Translations under genes and position numbers: made by a program | The notes under the pieces: generated by a model | The model's database searches: none | The model's input: the letters and a program-made list of their open reading frames with translations, nothing else | Told to the model about the DNA's origin: nothing | Part shown: positions 11,201 through 21,800 of the stretch, piece by piece | Numbering within the stretch: position 1 is the stretch's first letter | How the letters are laid out: the number at the start of each line of letters is the position of its first letter | NCBI RefSeq assembly: GCF_026151205.1 | Contig: NC_087073.1 | Coordinates: 4,487,001-4,547,000 of the forward strand | Source of the DNA: Bolinopsis microptera | Taxonomy: Eukaryota; Ctenophora; Tentaculata; Lobata; Bolinopsidae | Length of the DNA: 60,000 bases | Direction: 5' to 3'

Positions 11201-12484
11201 TTGGATGACCGACAACACGGTTTTGTTAATGAACGCTCATGCACAACCCAAATGATACCTTTCACAGACAATCTTGCACTTGCATTGAATAACAGGTCCA
11301 GGACTGATATAATATATTTTGATTTTGCGAAAGCCTTTGATAGCGTTTCGCATGACCTCATTTTAAGTAAATTAAAGAATATTTTTAATGTCGATGGACT
11401 AATGCTTAAATTTATTAAGTCCTATCTTGAGGGGCGACAACAACAAGTAGTGATAGGAGGCCAAACGTCTTCTTCTCTACCAGTTCGGTCTGGTGTCCCT
11501 CAAGGTTCTATACTCGGCCCTTTATTGTTTGTAATATTTATAAATGACATGTTCTCCTGTGTCTCTGAAGGCACCAATATCGCCCTTTATGCAGATGACA
11601 CTAAAATTTGGAGGGAGATTCTTGGTTACCCTGACCATCACATAATCCAAAATGACATCAATAGATTATATGATTGGTCAGTGAGAAATCGAATGAAGTT
11701 CCACCCACAAAAGTGCAAAGCCCTCTCTGTGTCCCTGCAAAGAAACGTGCTGGATAACTTGCCATTCAATACCTTCTTTTATAAACTTTCTGGAAGTGAT
11801 ATTGACTTTGTGCCCTCTCAGTCAGATTTAGGAGTCGCAATAAACTCCAGGTTTAATTGGGGTGCACAATGTAAAGCGCTTGTTTCCAAAGCTACATCTA
11901 GACTTGGACTACTTAAGAGAACATGTCATTTCACTACTGATAAAAGGCAGAAAAGATCGTTCTATTTAGCGTTAATTAGGTCTATATTTGAACATTGTTC
12001 TGTCATATGGTCCCCTCAATCTGCAACTCATCTTCAACAGTTTGTTGCTATCCAAAAGAGGGCTATTAAATGGATCAATGGTGAACCTTACTCCAGTTAT
12101 AATGACGATAAACTTGCTACAGAGCAAAAGAAACTAAATATTCTCCCTGTTAAACAGAAGTTTATTTATAACGATCTTATGACCTTCTATAAAATAGTGA
12201 ATAGCATAATTCCAGTTTCGCTCCCTACATATATAGTCCTATGCCGTCCAGAGGGCACCCGATACACTAGGCACAATGCTCAAATAATTGATATGTCGGA
12301 TACTTCAACTTACATGAGTACCACTGTGCCCTGCTCGGATGCCTTCCGAAATAGCTTTTTTCATAGATCTATGCTGAATTGGAATAGTCTACCAGTATGT
12401 ATCCGGCAGTCAGAGCGGATTTCTACTTTTAAGGCCAAACTGATCAAGTACCTCTGGGCTGCCGATACTGTCTGGCCAGATTAG
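11201..12484 (+). pseudogene. Reverse transcriptase of the degenerate CR1-like LINE
   Basis: The frame is open for 427 codons and retains most of an RT: DDRQHGFVNERSCTTQM, FDFAKAFDSVSHDLI near 11316-11360, SGVPQGSILGPLLF near 11488-11530, and the catalytic ALYADDTKIW near 11583-11612. The thumb/C-terminal part has EHCSVIWSPQ. The N-terminal RT motifs upstream (11060-11200) are frame-shifted and the endonuclease is separated by an unrelated insert, so no complete protein can be made. The apparent start at 11201 is simply the first start-like codon (TTG) after the damaged part. Confidence 0.85.
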
Positions 12485-12913
12485 CTCATCAGTCTTATGA
12501 GTCTCAGAAATTTGTTTTTGTTGGTTACAATTCTGTCCGTCCAATTTCCTATCTGCTTGTCCTTTCCTTTTTCTTATTTCTTTATCAGTTGTGACGGAAT
12601 TGTAATGAACAAAATCCTTATAATTATTTATGATATGTTTGATTTCTTGTTAATGTTTGTCATTCAAATTTGGTAGACGGCCCCAACGTTAATGTGGCTC
12701 TTGCTATGTGTTGGTTCAGCCGAATTAATTATTATATTTAATCAAGTTTATTTTTCTCGTTAGTTGTCATCCGGCCAAACATTAAGCAACTTATATTGCA
12801 GTACCATTTATCATTTAGTAATCAAAATATGTCATTGTAATTTTGCATGGCTGAAATGTAACGCCTGATTTATATATATAATGATTAATTGAATTTTCAA
12901 ATAAAAAAAAAAA

Positions 12914-13790
12914 AGTATCAGAATACTATTTGGTGACCTTGAAGCATATCTAGATAAATTTAGAACATGTGCCAGAACACGTTGTATAGATGAACAAATC
13001 CTAGGAAGGGAATTCTTTGAAAAAGAGCATACAAAGCCGTTGTTTAACAAGAACGGCCTTCTTACCGTCCACAACCTCTACAAATACACATGTCTATTAG
13101 AACTGTTCAAAATTGTCAGATTAGAATCTCCAATCTCACTCCTATCTTTACTCCACAGATCACCATCACAAAGACGTTCAGACCAGTTCATCACCCCGAA
13201 CCCATCATCCTCTTTCATTTATCAATCAACAAAAATATGGAACGACTGTCGAAAAATTGACAGTTTGATAAGCTTTACTAAGTCAACGAACTTAGTTAAA
13301 GTAACACTAAAAAGTGAGCTACTCAAGATACAGTCCAGGTACGAAGAATTAGAATGGACAGAATTAAACTTGTATTTTAAAACAGAGTCCTTTGACTTTA
13401 TTATTTTGAAATTGAAGAATCGTTTGGCCGTAACTCATTTCGTTCGCATTATAGATTCACATTCACTTTCATTTTCATTTTCACTATCACGCACAGTACA
13501 GGGTCATACCTCAATACCAAATTATTATAGGGCACAAGAACAAATTTGTTTACAATTATCAAAATTTGTTGAGCCCAGCAGCTTACTTCCTTTCCTCTCT
13601 TCCCCCGTCGTCTGGAGTGTGTGATTTTTGTTGATATCCGAGCTCTTATTTTTATCTTTTGGTTAACTTTCTGTGATTGGACTCGGTATTTTCGTCCCGG
13701 CCGAGTGGGACGATGCTTGCTCGCCAGTTAAGCTATACTGTAGATAACACTAATTTCTACAAACCACAAAATATTAAATATAAAATGTGT
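12914..13790 (+). mobile_element. 5'-truncated LINE fragment (RT C-terminal region and 3' UTR)
   Basis: The frame 12914-13624 starts directly after the A-rich tail of the preceding LINE. It encodes the C-terminal end of a LINE RT protein: SIRILFGDLEAYLDKF, LLTVHNLYKYTCLLELFK, LITP-type and STKIWNDC motifs. No catalytic motif is present. A 3' UTR containing GGCCGAGTGGGACGATGC follows. The head-to-tail contact suggests insertion into the A-rich tail of the older element. Confidence 0.75.
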
Positions 13791-15500
13791 CCAGTATGGC
13801 GCAAATGCATAATTTAATAATTTCTCGACGCCATCGTCAGGGGTGAGAGTTATCTGAACCAACTGCATGCCCCTACGATTGCGTCACCACTGGTGAGCAA
13901 GCATTTGTTTGTTGTTTAGTTGTGTTGAAAGGGAACATTACTTGATTAATTCATCCATTCGGATTTTAATAACGATGAGCTATGATATACCGTTCATCTT
14001 AGATTATTGGATCAATCTTATTATATGATTAGATTTTATAAACGAACTTGGCACACAAAAGATTATAATGCGGAGGTTGGCTGGCTCTTCTATAATAAAT
14101 ACGACACTTCAATTTACAGAATGCTTGCTAGAGATAAGACAAAATATTATCAGACTATACATGCAGCATGAGTAACTGGTGGATAAGCCTTCGGTAAAAA
14201 CGGATCCGGAAAAGTCAATGCGGCACTCGGGTCCTTGGTATTGTCGTCGGTATATTGTCCATTATCTACGTTCTGCTTTCGTAGTTTAAACAATAGTGAG
14301 TTCTAAATATACAGCTTTAAACCGATTAAGTATGAATGAATGAAATACCTGACAATCCGCACTCTTATAATCCAAAAGCATGAGTAACTCGTAGTGATGT
14401 ATGATTTCTAGAAACTTTAAATTAAATTTGGCGCTCACAGGTCCTCATGAATATGTGATCGCCGCATAAGGTTCTGTAAATGCGCAGGGCACCTTCAAGC
14501 TTAAATTATTCACCTTACTGAGGCAGTCAACCAACGCGCGGCTTTATTTTTATGATATGATATGTTTTGATTGTTATTAATAAATACCAAAATTTAAATT
14601 TGTTTTCCTAAAATTTGTTTTCCTATATTAATTAGAATATAAAATAACATTCAGTCAATGTGTCGTCAATAAACTGTACAATTATCAAATGTTAAAACTG
14701 GGTGATACAGTCACCAAAAATAAATACTAAGTATATATCAGTTATAATTTTTTGGGGCTTGGAAAATGTGGTCGTGGAGCTAATTTATGATGAGAGGGGC
14801 GAGAAAGAACTTTGTCAATATAGACAGTTTAGATTTGAACTTGGAGCCGCAAGGCCAAGGGTGATTTTCAAAATATTGAGTTTTTGAAGGGTTACCTTAT
14901 ATATAAGGGTCATTGTGACATTATGTGTATACTGTTTGAAACAATTTATCTATTAAAAAAATGTATGATGATTTAGTTTACGTCCAAAATATTTTTTCCA
15001 ATGTTAATTACCAATATTAATAACTTTACCAATAATTAGGTCAATAATCTGACCAAATTCCAAACGTATCCTAGTTGTAGCTGACATTCTCTGACTTGTT
15101 TACCATTTCAGATGTAAAGTAGTGTGTTGTTTGTGATAAGACGATGAGAGATTGGATCACCTTGAGCCACTTCCTCAAACAATTTTAAATTGCAGTAATA
15201 CTAATATAATCTAATTGCAGCGGCACACACTTACTATTACTTTTTTATCTAAATCTTCTAAAACAATACATAATTATACAGAATTGAATGCTTCCTGAGC
15301 TAAATAAACCCAGTTATAAAAGGAGAAAACCGATATAACCCTAATTGCCACTATCCCAGTATGAAACCCAAATTATGTATTGAAAGAGGGGTAACCAAAA
15401 CACAGTAGTGTGCAGTAAGAAATACCACACCCGCAATAACATTGGGCCCTAGCAACAAATTAATTAATCAATGAATTAAAACATATAATATTGTACTTAT
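13791..15500. other. Non-coding stretch, nothing identified
   Basis: AT-rich DNA without a supportable exon, RNA gene or transposon end. A 61-codon frame at 14702-14887 has no motif and is treated as chance. Confidence 0.55.
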
Positions 15501-15510
15501 AGAAAATATA

Positions 15511-16460
15511 TCACTCTGAAGGCTCCTTCTCCGAGCTAATGACTCTAAAGTTCCTGATAACATGAACTTTGTCAGGCTCTGCTGTCCTTTTATTGATCAG
15601 TTGGTCGACAACTTTCTTGTAGGCTATTCTGAACTAAACCCCTCTACATGTCTTAGTAGCTTAGTCTTGCTCAAGATGGTACGAGCTTGATCTGAGCTTG
15701 ACAAAATGAATTTCACTGGCCTGACTCGTTCACTTGTGTCCTTTCCAACTCGTTTACATCTCAAAATTTTCGGTTTTCCGTTGAGATGGTCCAACAAAAT
15801 ATCAGATACCTTAGCATCTAGGTTCTCCTCAGTCTCTGGAAGCCCAAAGATAATCAAACTTTTACTTCGATCATCTTCTAGGGCAACCTTTTTCACTGCA
15901 GCTTGGATCTTCTTCGGTGCAAGGGCGTTTTTGCACATGTTTTTCAACAGAGACGAAAAGGTCTTCATCTCTTTCTGAGCTGCACTTTTCATAGTTCCAA
16001 TCTCGTCATCCTTCTTCAAAGCTAACTTCTCCTACAAATCACTGATTTTTGCCATATCTTCTTCTTGCTTAGAGAGTAACTTCTCTTGTAGTTCTATGAT
16101 TTTAGTCGCATCTGCTATTTTTTCTTTCCTGAACATTCGGTTGTTGTCAGCTGTTTCTGTGGCAGATTGTAACAATGGACCACAATAATTGTTCAGCATA
16201 CAGCACATTGTCTCCAACCATTCTGATAACCTTTCTCTAGGCACACTTCTCTGGTTCAGTTTGTCAAATCGCACATCATCGTTGTGTTCAACTCCGATTT
16301 TACTTCTAATTGTTATATTGTTGATTTATGTTATATATATATTACTAACCAATTGCTCCTTGAAAATACTGTCAGTCGCCATGTGTATCTGATTCACATA
16401 TTTCGTAAGGAACTGGCCATTCTCAACCATAGCATCATCTACCATCTCAATATGTTCATT
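15511..16460 (-). pseudogene. LINE ORF1 (RRM-type RNA-binding protein), antisense and broken
   Basis: Reading leftwards, the first part reads MVDDAMVENGQFLTKY and is out of frame with what follows. Next comes a coiled-coil-like segment (MRFDKLNQRS to KQEEDMAKISDL, 16274-16032) that ends at a single in-frame TAG. The frame resumes at 16019 with KKDDEIGTMKSAAQKEMK and an RRM-like core, SKSLIIFGLPETEENL, KRVGKDTSERVRPVKFIL and SDQARTILSKTKLLRH. A last segment, DQLINKRTAEPDKVHVI, is in another frame and ends at 15511. The FGLP / CKRVG / RPVKF / ILSKAK-type series is typical of ORF1 proteins of invertebrate LINEs, which coat LINE RNA. At least one nonsense and two frameshifts make it a pseudogene. 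No matching ORF2 lies next to it. Confidence 0.8.
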
Positions 16461-16469
16461 CTGTAGCGG

Positions 16470-17127
16470 AAAAGGCATCATACACGTTGTACAGAAAATT
16501 TACAAACAATGTATACAAATCTACAAAGCCAGAGAGAGATAATTCAACGAGCACACAAAACTACTGATAAGAGAGCTAAAATTTAGCAACGAATGTAAAA
16601 GTGTAATATCGGCAATATAATGTCAAAACCAGATTCTTTGACAAATCTGTACAGCAATCTGATATATCACTATTGTCACCATAAAGTGAAAACTCTTTCA
16701 GCTAGGAACTTCAAAGTCTCTAGACACATTTGGCTTGATAATTGAAGTGCTTTCCCAAAATTTCAAGTTGGTGTTCACAATTTAACCGAGTTTTAAGATC
16801 TTGCAGATACGTGATCCAGCACTTAATCAGTGATATCAGTGAAAACTTAACTAACAAGTAGTTAAGTTTTTCAAAATTTCTTGGTATTTAAGTGCCAAGA
16901 TTATATGGTGATGATGAAAATCTAAATAATATAGGCTACAAAGAGCATGATAGATAGAAAAATAGAAAAATTAATCACTATAAAAAAGTTTTCTCCTAAT
17001 GCTAAAAAATAAAAATACTTTTTAACAAGATCAAATAAAGCGGTTGTTTGCCATTTCATTGTATTAGATCATTGTATTAGATCAGAGCTAACAAAATGAT
17101 TTGTATTTAACTTTTAGTTATTTTTGA
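16470..17127. other. AT-rich non-coding DNA upstream of the dynein gene
   Basis: No ORF or repeat boundary is recognisable. The stretch TTTAACTTTTAGTTATTTTTGA (about 17106-17127) is the presumed native branch-point/polypyrimidine region in front of the dynein start before the LINE inserted. A short doublet of CATTGTATTAGATCA lies near 17057-17085. Confidence 0.4.
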
Positions 17128-17136
17128 TTAGTATGG

Positions 17137-18619
17137 GAAAGCAGTAGGTCCTGATGAGATTCCTAACGAGCTGCCGAAGTACGCACCACCTGTATTCTTC
17201 CAGCAATATGCATGTCTCATTAATCGATCATTCGAAGTACATGAGCATGTACCCTCTTTTACGGAAGGGTTTCTAACCCCTCTTCAGAAGCCAGGGAAAC
17301 CAAAAGGACCTCTAAAGAGCCTCAGACCTCTTTGCCTTCTGAATGGAACTAGGAAACTGCTCTCCTTGATTACTCTACACAGAATTCAAAGACAAATTGC
17401 AGAGTACACAGGACCATGGCAAAATGCCTACAAGGCTGGTCATAGTTGTGCCAATATTGTCTGGACTCAACGAATTCTGATTTCTGTTGTGAAAGAGAAG
17501 AGATGGGAGTTCCACAAGAAGGGAATCGACATGAGCTCGGCCTTCGATACCATCAAGAGATCAGTTATCCTGGAACTTTTGGCTGATGCTGGTTGTTGTG
17601 AGGATGACATTCGTTTGGCGAGATACTTGCTCTCCAACACCAAATTGAGGATAAAAATCAACAACACCATTTCTTTAGAGTTTGAAACATCCGAGGGTTC
17701 GTTTCAAGGTGATGCTGCATCTGGTGCATTCTTCACACTGTACTTTGCTGGAGCTTTGTACCACTTCCGTGCAGTAGTGATTACCATTCGGCCTAACCCA
17801 CCGTTCAACCCCGAGACCCTCATGCCTATTGAATGGGAATACGCCGACGATGGCGATTTTGCAGACGAGGATGAGGAAACTCTTAAAGAAATGCTGCCCA
17901 TATGTAAGGAGATCCTTGAAGAATGGAACCTGTTTGTGAACGAGGACAAAACAGAACATGTCCACTTCTACATTGCAGATAAGGACGAGGTAGACGCCAA
18001 GGGTGAACCCGTGAAGAACAGAGAGCCCTGGCGCAACACTATTTCTCTTGGATCCAAGCTCTGCAGTAAGGCTGATATCTCTCGCCGATGCATCCTTGCT
18101 TACGTTGCCTTTGAGAAATACAGCAAGGTATGGGCAGAGAAATCCCGCATTTCTCTTCCTGTAAAAATCAAGCTGTATGAAGCATTTGTTACCCCTGTTT
18201 TATTGTACAACTATAACAGCTGGGCAGCTCCACAGAACATTATCAATAAAGTTGATGTGTGTCAACGCAAACATCTAAGACGTATCATCAACATGACCTA
18301 TCCCCGCATCATCAGCAACAAGGACTTGTATGCTCGTTGCAATGTAACTCCACTTTCAGAGAGAGTTCATAAATCCCGCTGGAAAATGTTTGGGCACATT
18401 CTTCGTAGCGACTGCAACTCACCACCACAACTAGCTCTAAATTTTGCTGTTGATAGTATGTCAAATATGAGGGGAAGGATTGGTAGACATCAATGTAATA
18501 TTTTTAAAACTATTTTAGACGATTTGAATAAAAGAAAGATTAATTTGAATAATAGTGACGACTTGACAGACTTAAGGTATTTAGCCTCGAACCGCCAATT
18601 GTGGAGAAATTTATTTTAA
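17137..18619 (+). CDS. Reverse transcriptase domain of the LINE (5'-truncated)
   Basis: The frame is open from the element's first complete codons, in register with GGG at 17135. RT motifs are LKSLRPLCLLNGTRKLL, the DMSSAFDTIKR block near 17529-17561, EGSFQGDAASGAFFTLYF near 17692-17745, and the catalytic EYADDGDFADED near 17838-17873. The thumb region has VKIKLYEAFVTPVLLYNY, and a C-terminal domain ends in GRIGRHQCNIFK and RQLWRNLF. The wording differs from the L2/CR1 ORF at 3-2450, so this is another clade, possibly RTE-like. The endonuclease part is missing through 5' truncation, so the copy cannot be autonomous. A TTG at 17366 is not a real start. Confidence 0.85.
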
Positions 18620-18820
18620 ATTTGTTTATTTCGATAATTTCAGTTTTAAGTTCAATTTTTTGCATAATTTTTGATTTTGATAAGTTCAGTTTTAAGTTCC
18701 ATTTTTTGTATTTATAGTAAGTTTTCAGTTCTACAAGTCTTTTAAGTAGACTTATCAGGTCTTTAGGATGTTCTTAGTAACTACTTTGGATTTGTGTAAA
18801 GTTTGATAATAATAATAATT
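17137..18820 (+). mobile_element. 5'-truncated LINE inserted at the dynein start codon
   Basis: The element starts inside the RT domain (GKAVGPDEIPNELP, a common 5' truncation pattern) and ends after a 200-bp 3' UTR in TAATAATAATAATTT. It has a perfect 9-bp target-site duplication. Its protein end matches the fragment at 5106-5370. Codons are intact throughout, so insertion is recent. It lies directly upstream of dynein exon 1 in the same orientation. Confidence 0.88.
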
Positions 18821-18825
18821 TTAGT

Positions 18826-21800
18826 ATGGCTGATAATGACGTGAAGTCCAAGCTAGAAGCTAAAAAGAAGAGGCTTGAAGAGTTAAAGAAAGCTCGAATC
18901 AATCGCCAAAAGCCTACTCCGGTCAGCCAAATTTGTTTTAAAGGACCAGTTAACTGAAAAATTTGTAGTCTCCAATTTGGCTAAGATTTAAATCAGCTGT
19001 GACAAACTGGTAAAGAATCGTATCGCCGAAAGAACCAACTCTCTAGCGTACGTGTAACGCGTGTTATTGCAATAATAAGCTGTGGCCGCGTGACGTCATA
19101 AAGTCCCTCAGTGCGCGCTTGCATAGCGTAATACAATGCACAAATGTTTATCATCGTCAATAAAACACGTGTAACTCACTCAAATTTTAGAGTTATGACT
19201 ATTTCCCTAGTTCTACAAAATCCTTATAGTTTTGGCTATCACCCTAACTATATGAATAGCTGATTGGATGTACAGTGCTCACGTCAGGATTTTAAACAGT
19301 GACATAAGTTCTTGAACAGTGGCGGGTGAATGTACGGTTAGAAAGTCTCTGCTATTACAAGTTATGTCATATGTGATAATTTTGGATTGTTTTCATTGCT
19401 TCATTACAAACGAAGGGAGACTGTACCGATTATTTTTCCCCAGTACATGAAACTAATACACAAAATAATGTGCTATATATTAAATATAGCTGATAAGAGT
19501 GTAACTCTGTAATATAATATTACAGTTGTTTGGAAGAATGCGAGCAGTCGAATGGTTCGCTGTCCTAAAAGACATAGTTCCGAGAGCAATTATATTTTTA
19601 GCATAGCGAAATTTCTTACTATACTTTAATCCACACGTGCCAGACAGTACAGGAGACAAGAAGTCTGGCTATTTTACGGTCGTTCCCATGGGACCATTAG
19701 TAGAAGTAGCTCCTATCAGAACGGTGCCGTGGGAACCGAAAAATACCCGGTCTACTAAATACTGATTGGACTGTACAATGTGCGGAGTGTTTTGAATTTG
19801 ACTTACCTAGTTATCGTCCTACTTGTATGATCATAAAATTAAATACCAAGTGCAAACGTGTTCAGTCAATCGACCCACTGAACAACTATAGAATTTCCAA
19901 GACCCTATTATTCTTTGGCCATATATATTACGGCACGATCGATTCTTAGATGGCTAAACGACAAACGTTAATCTATACAATTCTTAAACTATGAGATAGC
20001 ACTTTAATCTAAAAATACACTTTTTATATTACTCCTGATTTTTACATTTCAATTTTCACGTAAAACATTGTGGCCATAGGTTGATCATGGACACTGACAG
20101 CTTAATTTTAGATAATAATGATTTATGAGTTTCTCTAAAGTTAACTCTAAACTTGTGTAGTCCAGTCATTTATGGACATTTATGGAATTGAACCTGCAAA
20201 TTTTCGTATACTCCCGAAATTTTGCAAAGACCTTCCCAAAAGTATGAATAAACGATTTTCGGTTGGAGACATATTGACCACGCCGATATTGACCCAATAA
20301 CGTAACCGACCCTTTGCTTCTGAAGGTCGTGGAGACTTCAAAATAGGCTTAAACGAAGCCGCATATGCAAGTTTATATAGGAGTTATTGAGCAACACATG
20401 GCCTAAAATCCTTACTTTTCGAGAAATTCGCCAAAAACCATTTTGGGCGTGGTGCTGAGCCCATTTTCGATAGGATCGTGATAGAGTCTTTAAACAGGGT
20501 GCAAAAGAACCGCATTTAGCATATTAATATATGACTTACGAAGAAACAGATGCCTTAAAGTGCTTACTTTTTCAGTTATTGGCGAAAAACTGATTTCCGG
20601 TTCCAGAAATCATGCAAAAATATGGGTATCTCGTAAATTGGGCTATGAAGGCCCTACAGATTTTTGAATGGATGCAAATTGTGCAGAATGGCCATGTTTA
20701 TGTACAACTTATGAAGCAACATGTACCCTAAAACACTTACTTTTCGAGTTATTTGGGGGAGAAACATTGTATTATGTCCATTTTTACCTGTAAAATACAG
20801 TCTCACGAGCTGCTCTGTGCGCGCAAGGGACTTTATGACGTCATCGCCAAAATAATACAAACGCTAATTACACGCGTTAGAGAGCAGTTAGAGATTTAGG
20901 AATTTCGACTCGTTGCTCAGTTTGCTATTTGTCACAATCTGTCAAAATATGAGGATAACTTTTTTTTCAGTTAACTGGTCCTTTAATTGTGATTACTTAC
21001 TGTAGTTCTCGGAGTAAATATTAAAAGCTAGATACTGTAAGACCTCTTTTCATGTGAGCTCTGATAAATCACATTTCTTGCAAAAGCTGCAGATCAAAGA
21101 CTTCCCTTTAACTGTAGCCATGTTTGGTCAGTTTTTGCTAGACACGTGATTTATCAGAGCTCACTTAAAAATCGTTTACAGGGGTTCACACTGTGAACCC
21201 CTTAAGTATTATTTTAATCAAGGCAGAGCGGAGCACCACCAAGCTCTAGATAATTATAACCAGAGTTGCATGATTAAAATTGTCTAAACAATTTGCTTAG
21301 ATCAAAATATCAACTGTAAGAAAATAACATAGACATTTGTGTTTAATCTATCATTGACATTTTTAATCTCAGACCCCAGTGAAGGAAGTTGCAGCAACAC
21401 AACACATCAATGTCGACTCTTTGATATCTGACATCCCAGGTTTTTTTAAAACCTTATTTTTTGTAGCTTTAATGGTTATTGATACAAATGAATATTCGAT
21501 ATTTTACACTGACATGTATACATGTAACCAACATTACTGTGATTTACGATTAAGTAAAAGTCTCAATTCATATACCATGTTCTTTATCCTAGTTATAGTG
21601 GTTATGGTAAACAGAGCTAACTGATATCTTTATGCCCCTTAAAGGTTGTGAAGTGGCAATCTTAGGCATTTTCACTGAAAATTGAATTCTAAACTCATGA
21701 TATTTGAGGTGAATGTAACAATTGTTACATAAATTGGTAGGTATAAATCTTTCAGCCTGAAATTCTAGGATTTAATGAGTAAAATAAAATTCCCTTGATG

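Larger units (their letters stand above)
9880..12913 (+). mobile_element. Degenerate CR1/jockey-like LINE, interrupted by a non-coding repeat
   Basis: Three pieces lie in the correct order. An endonuclease remnant at 9890-10203 contains HILVGDFNLASISWPDGS and HTQLISSPIT. A linker remnant near 10440-10620 reads FQPPWFDSEC and then KFRAFRTKFKKF with stops. The RT-coding part runs 11201-12484. The usual EN-to-RT spacer is replaced by the repeat units at 10672-10975. The 3' UTR ends in a poly-A-like run at 12901-12914. This is an old, inactive element. Confidence 0.8.
17128..18829 (+). repeat. 9-bp target-site duplication TTAGTATGG flanking the LINE
   Basis: TTAGTATGG occurs at 17128-17136 and again at 18821-18829, immediately outside the LINE body (17137-18820). 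The right copy is the junction TTAG|T-ATG-G at the start of the dynein coding sequence, so the duplicated target contains a 3' splice site-like AG and the initiation codon. Confidence 0.8.
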
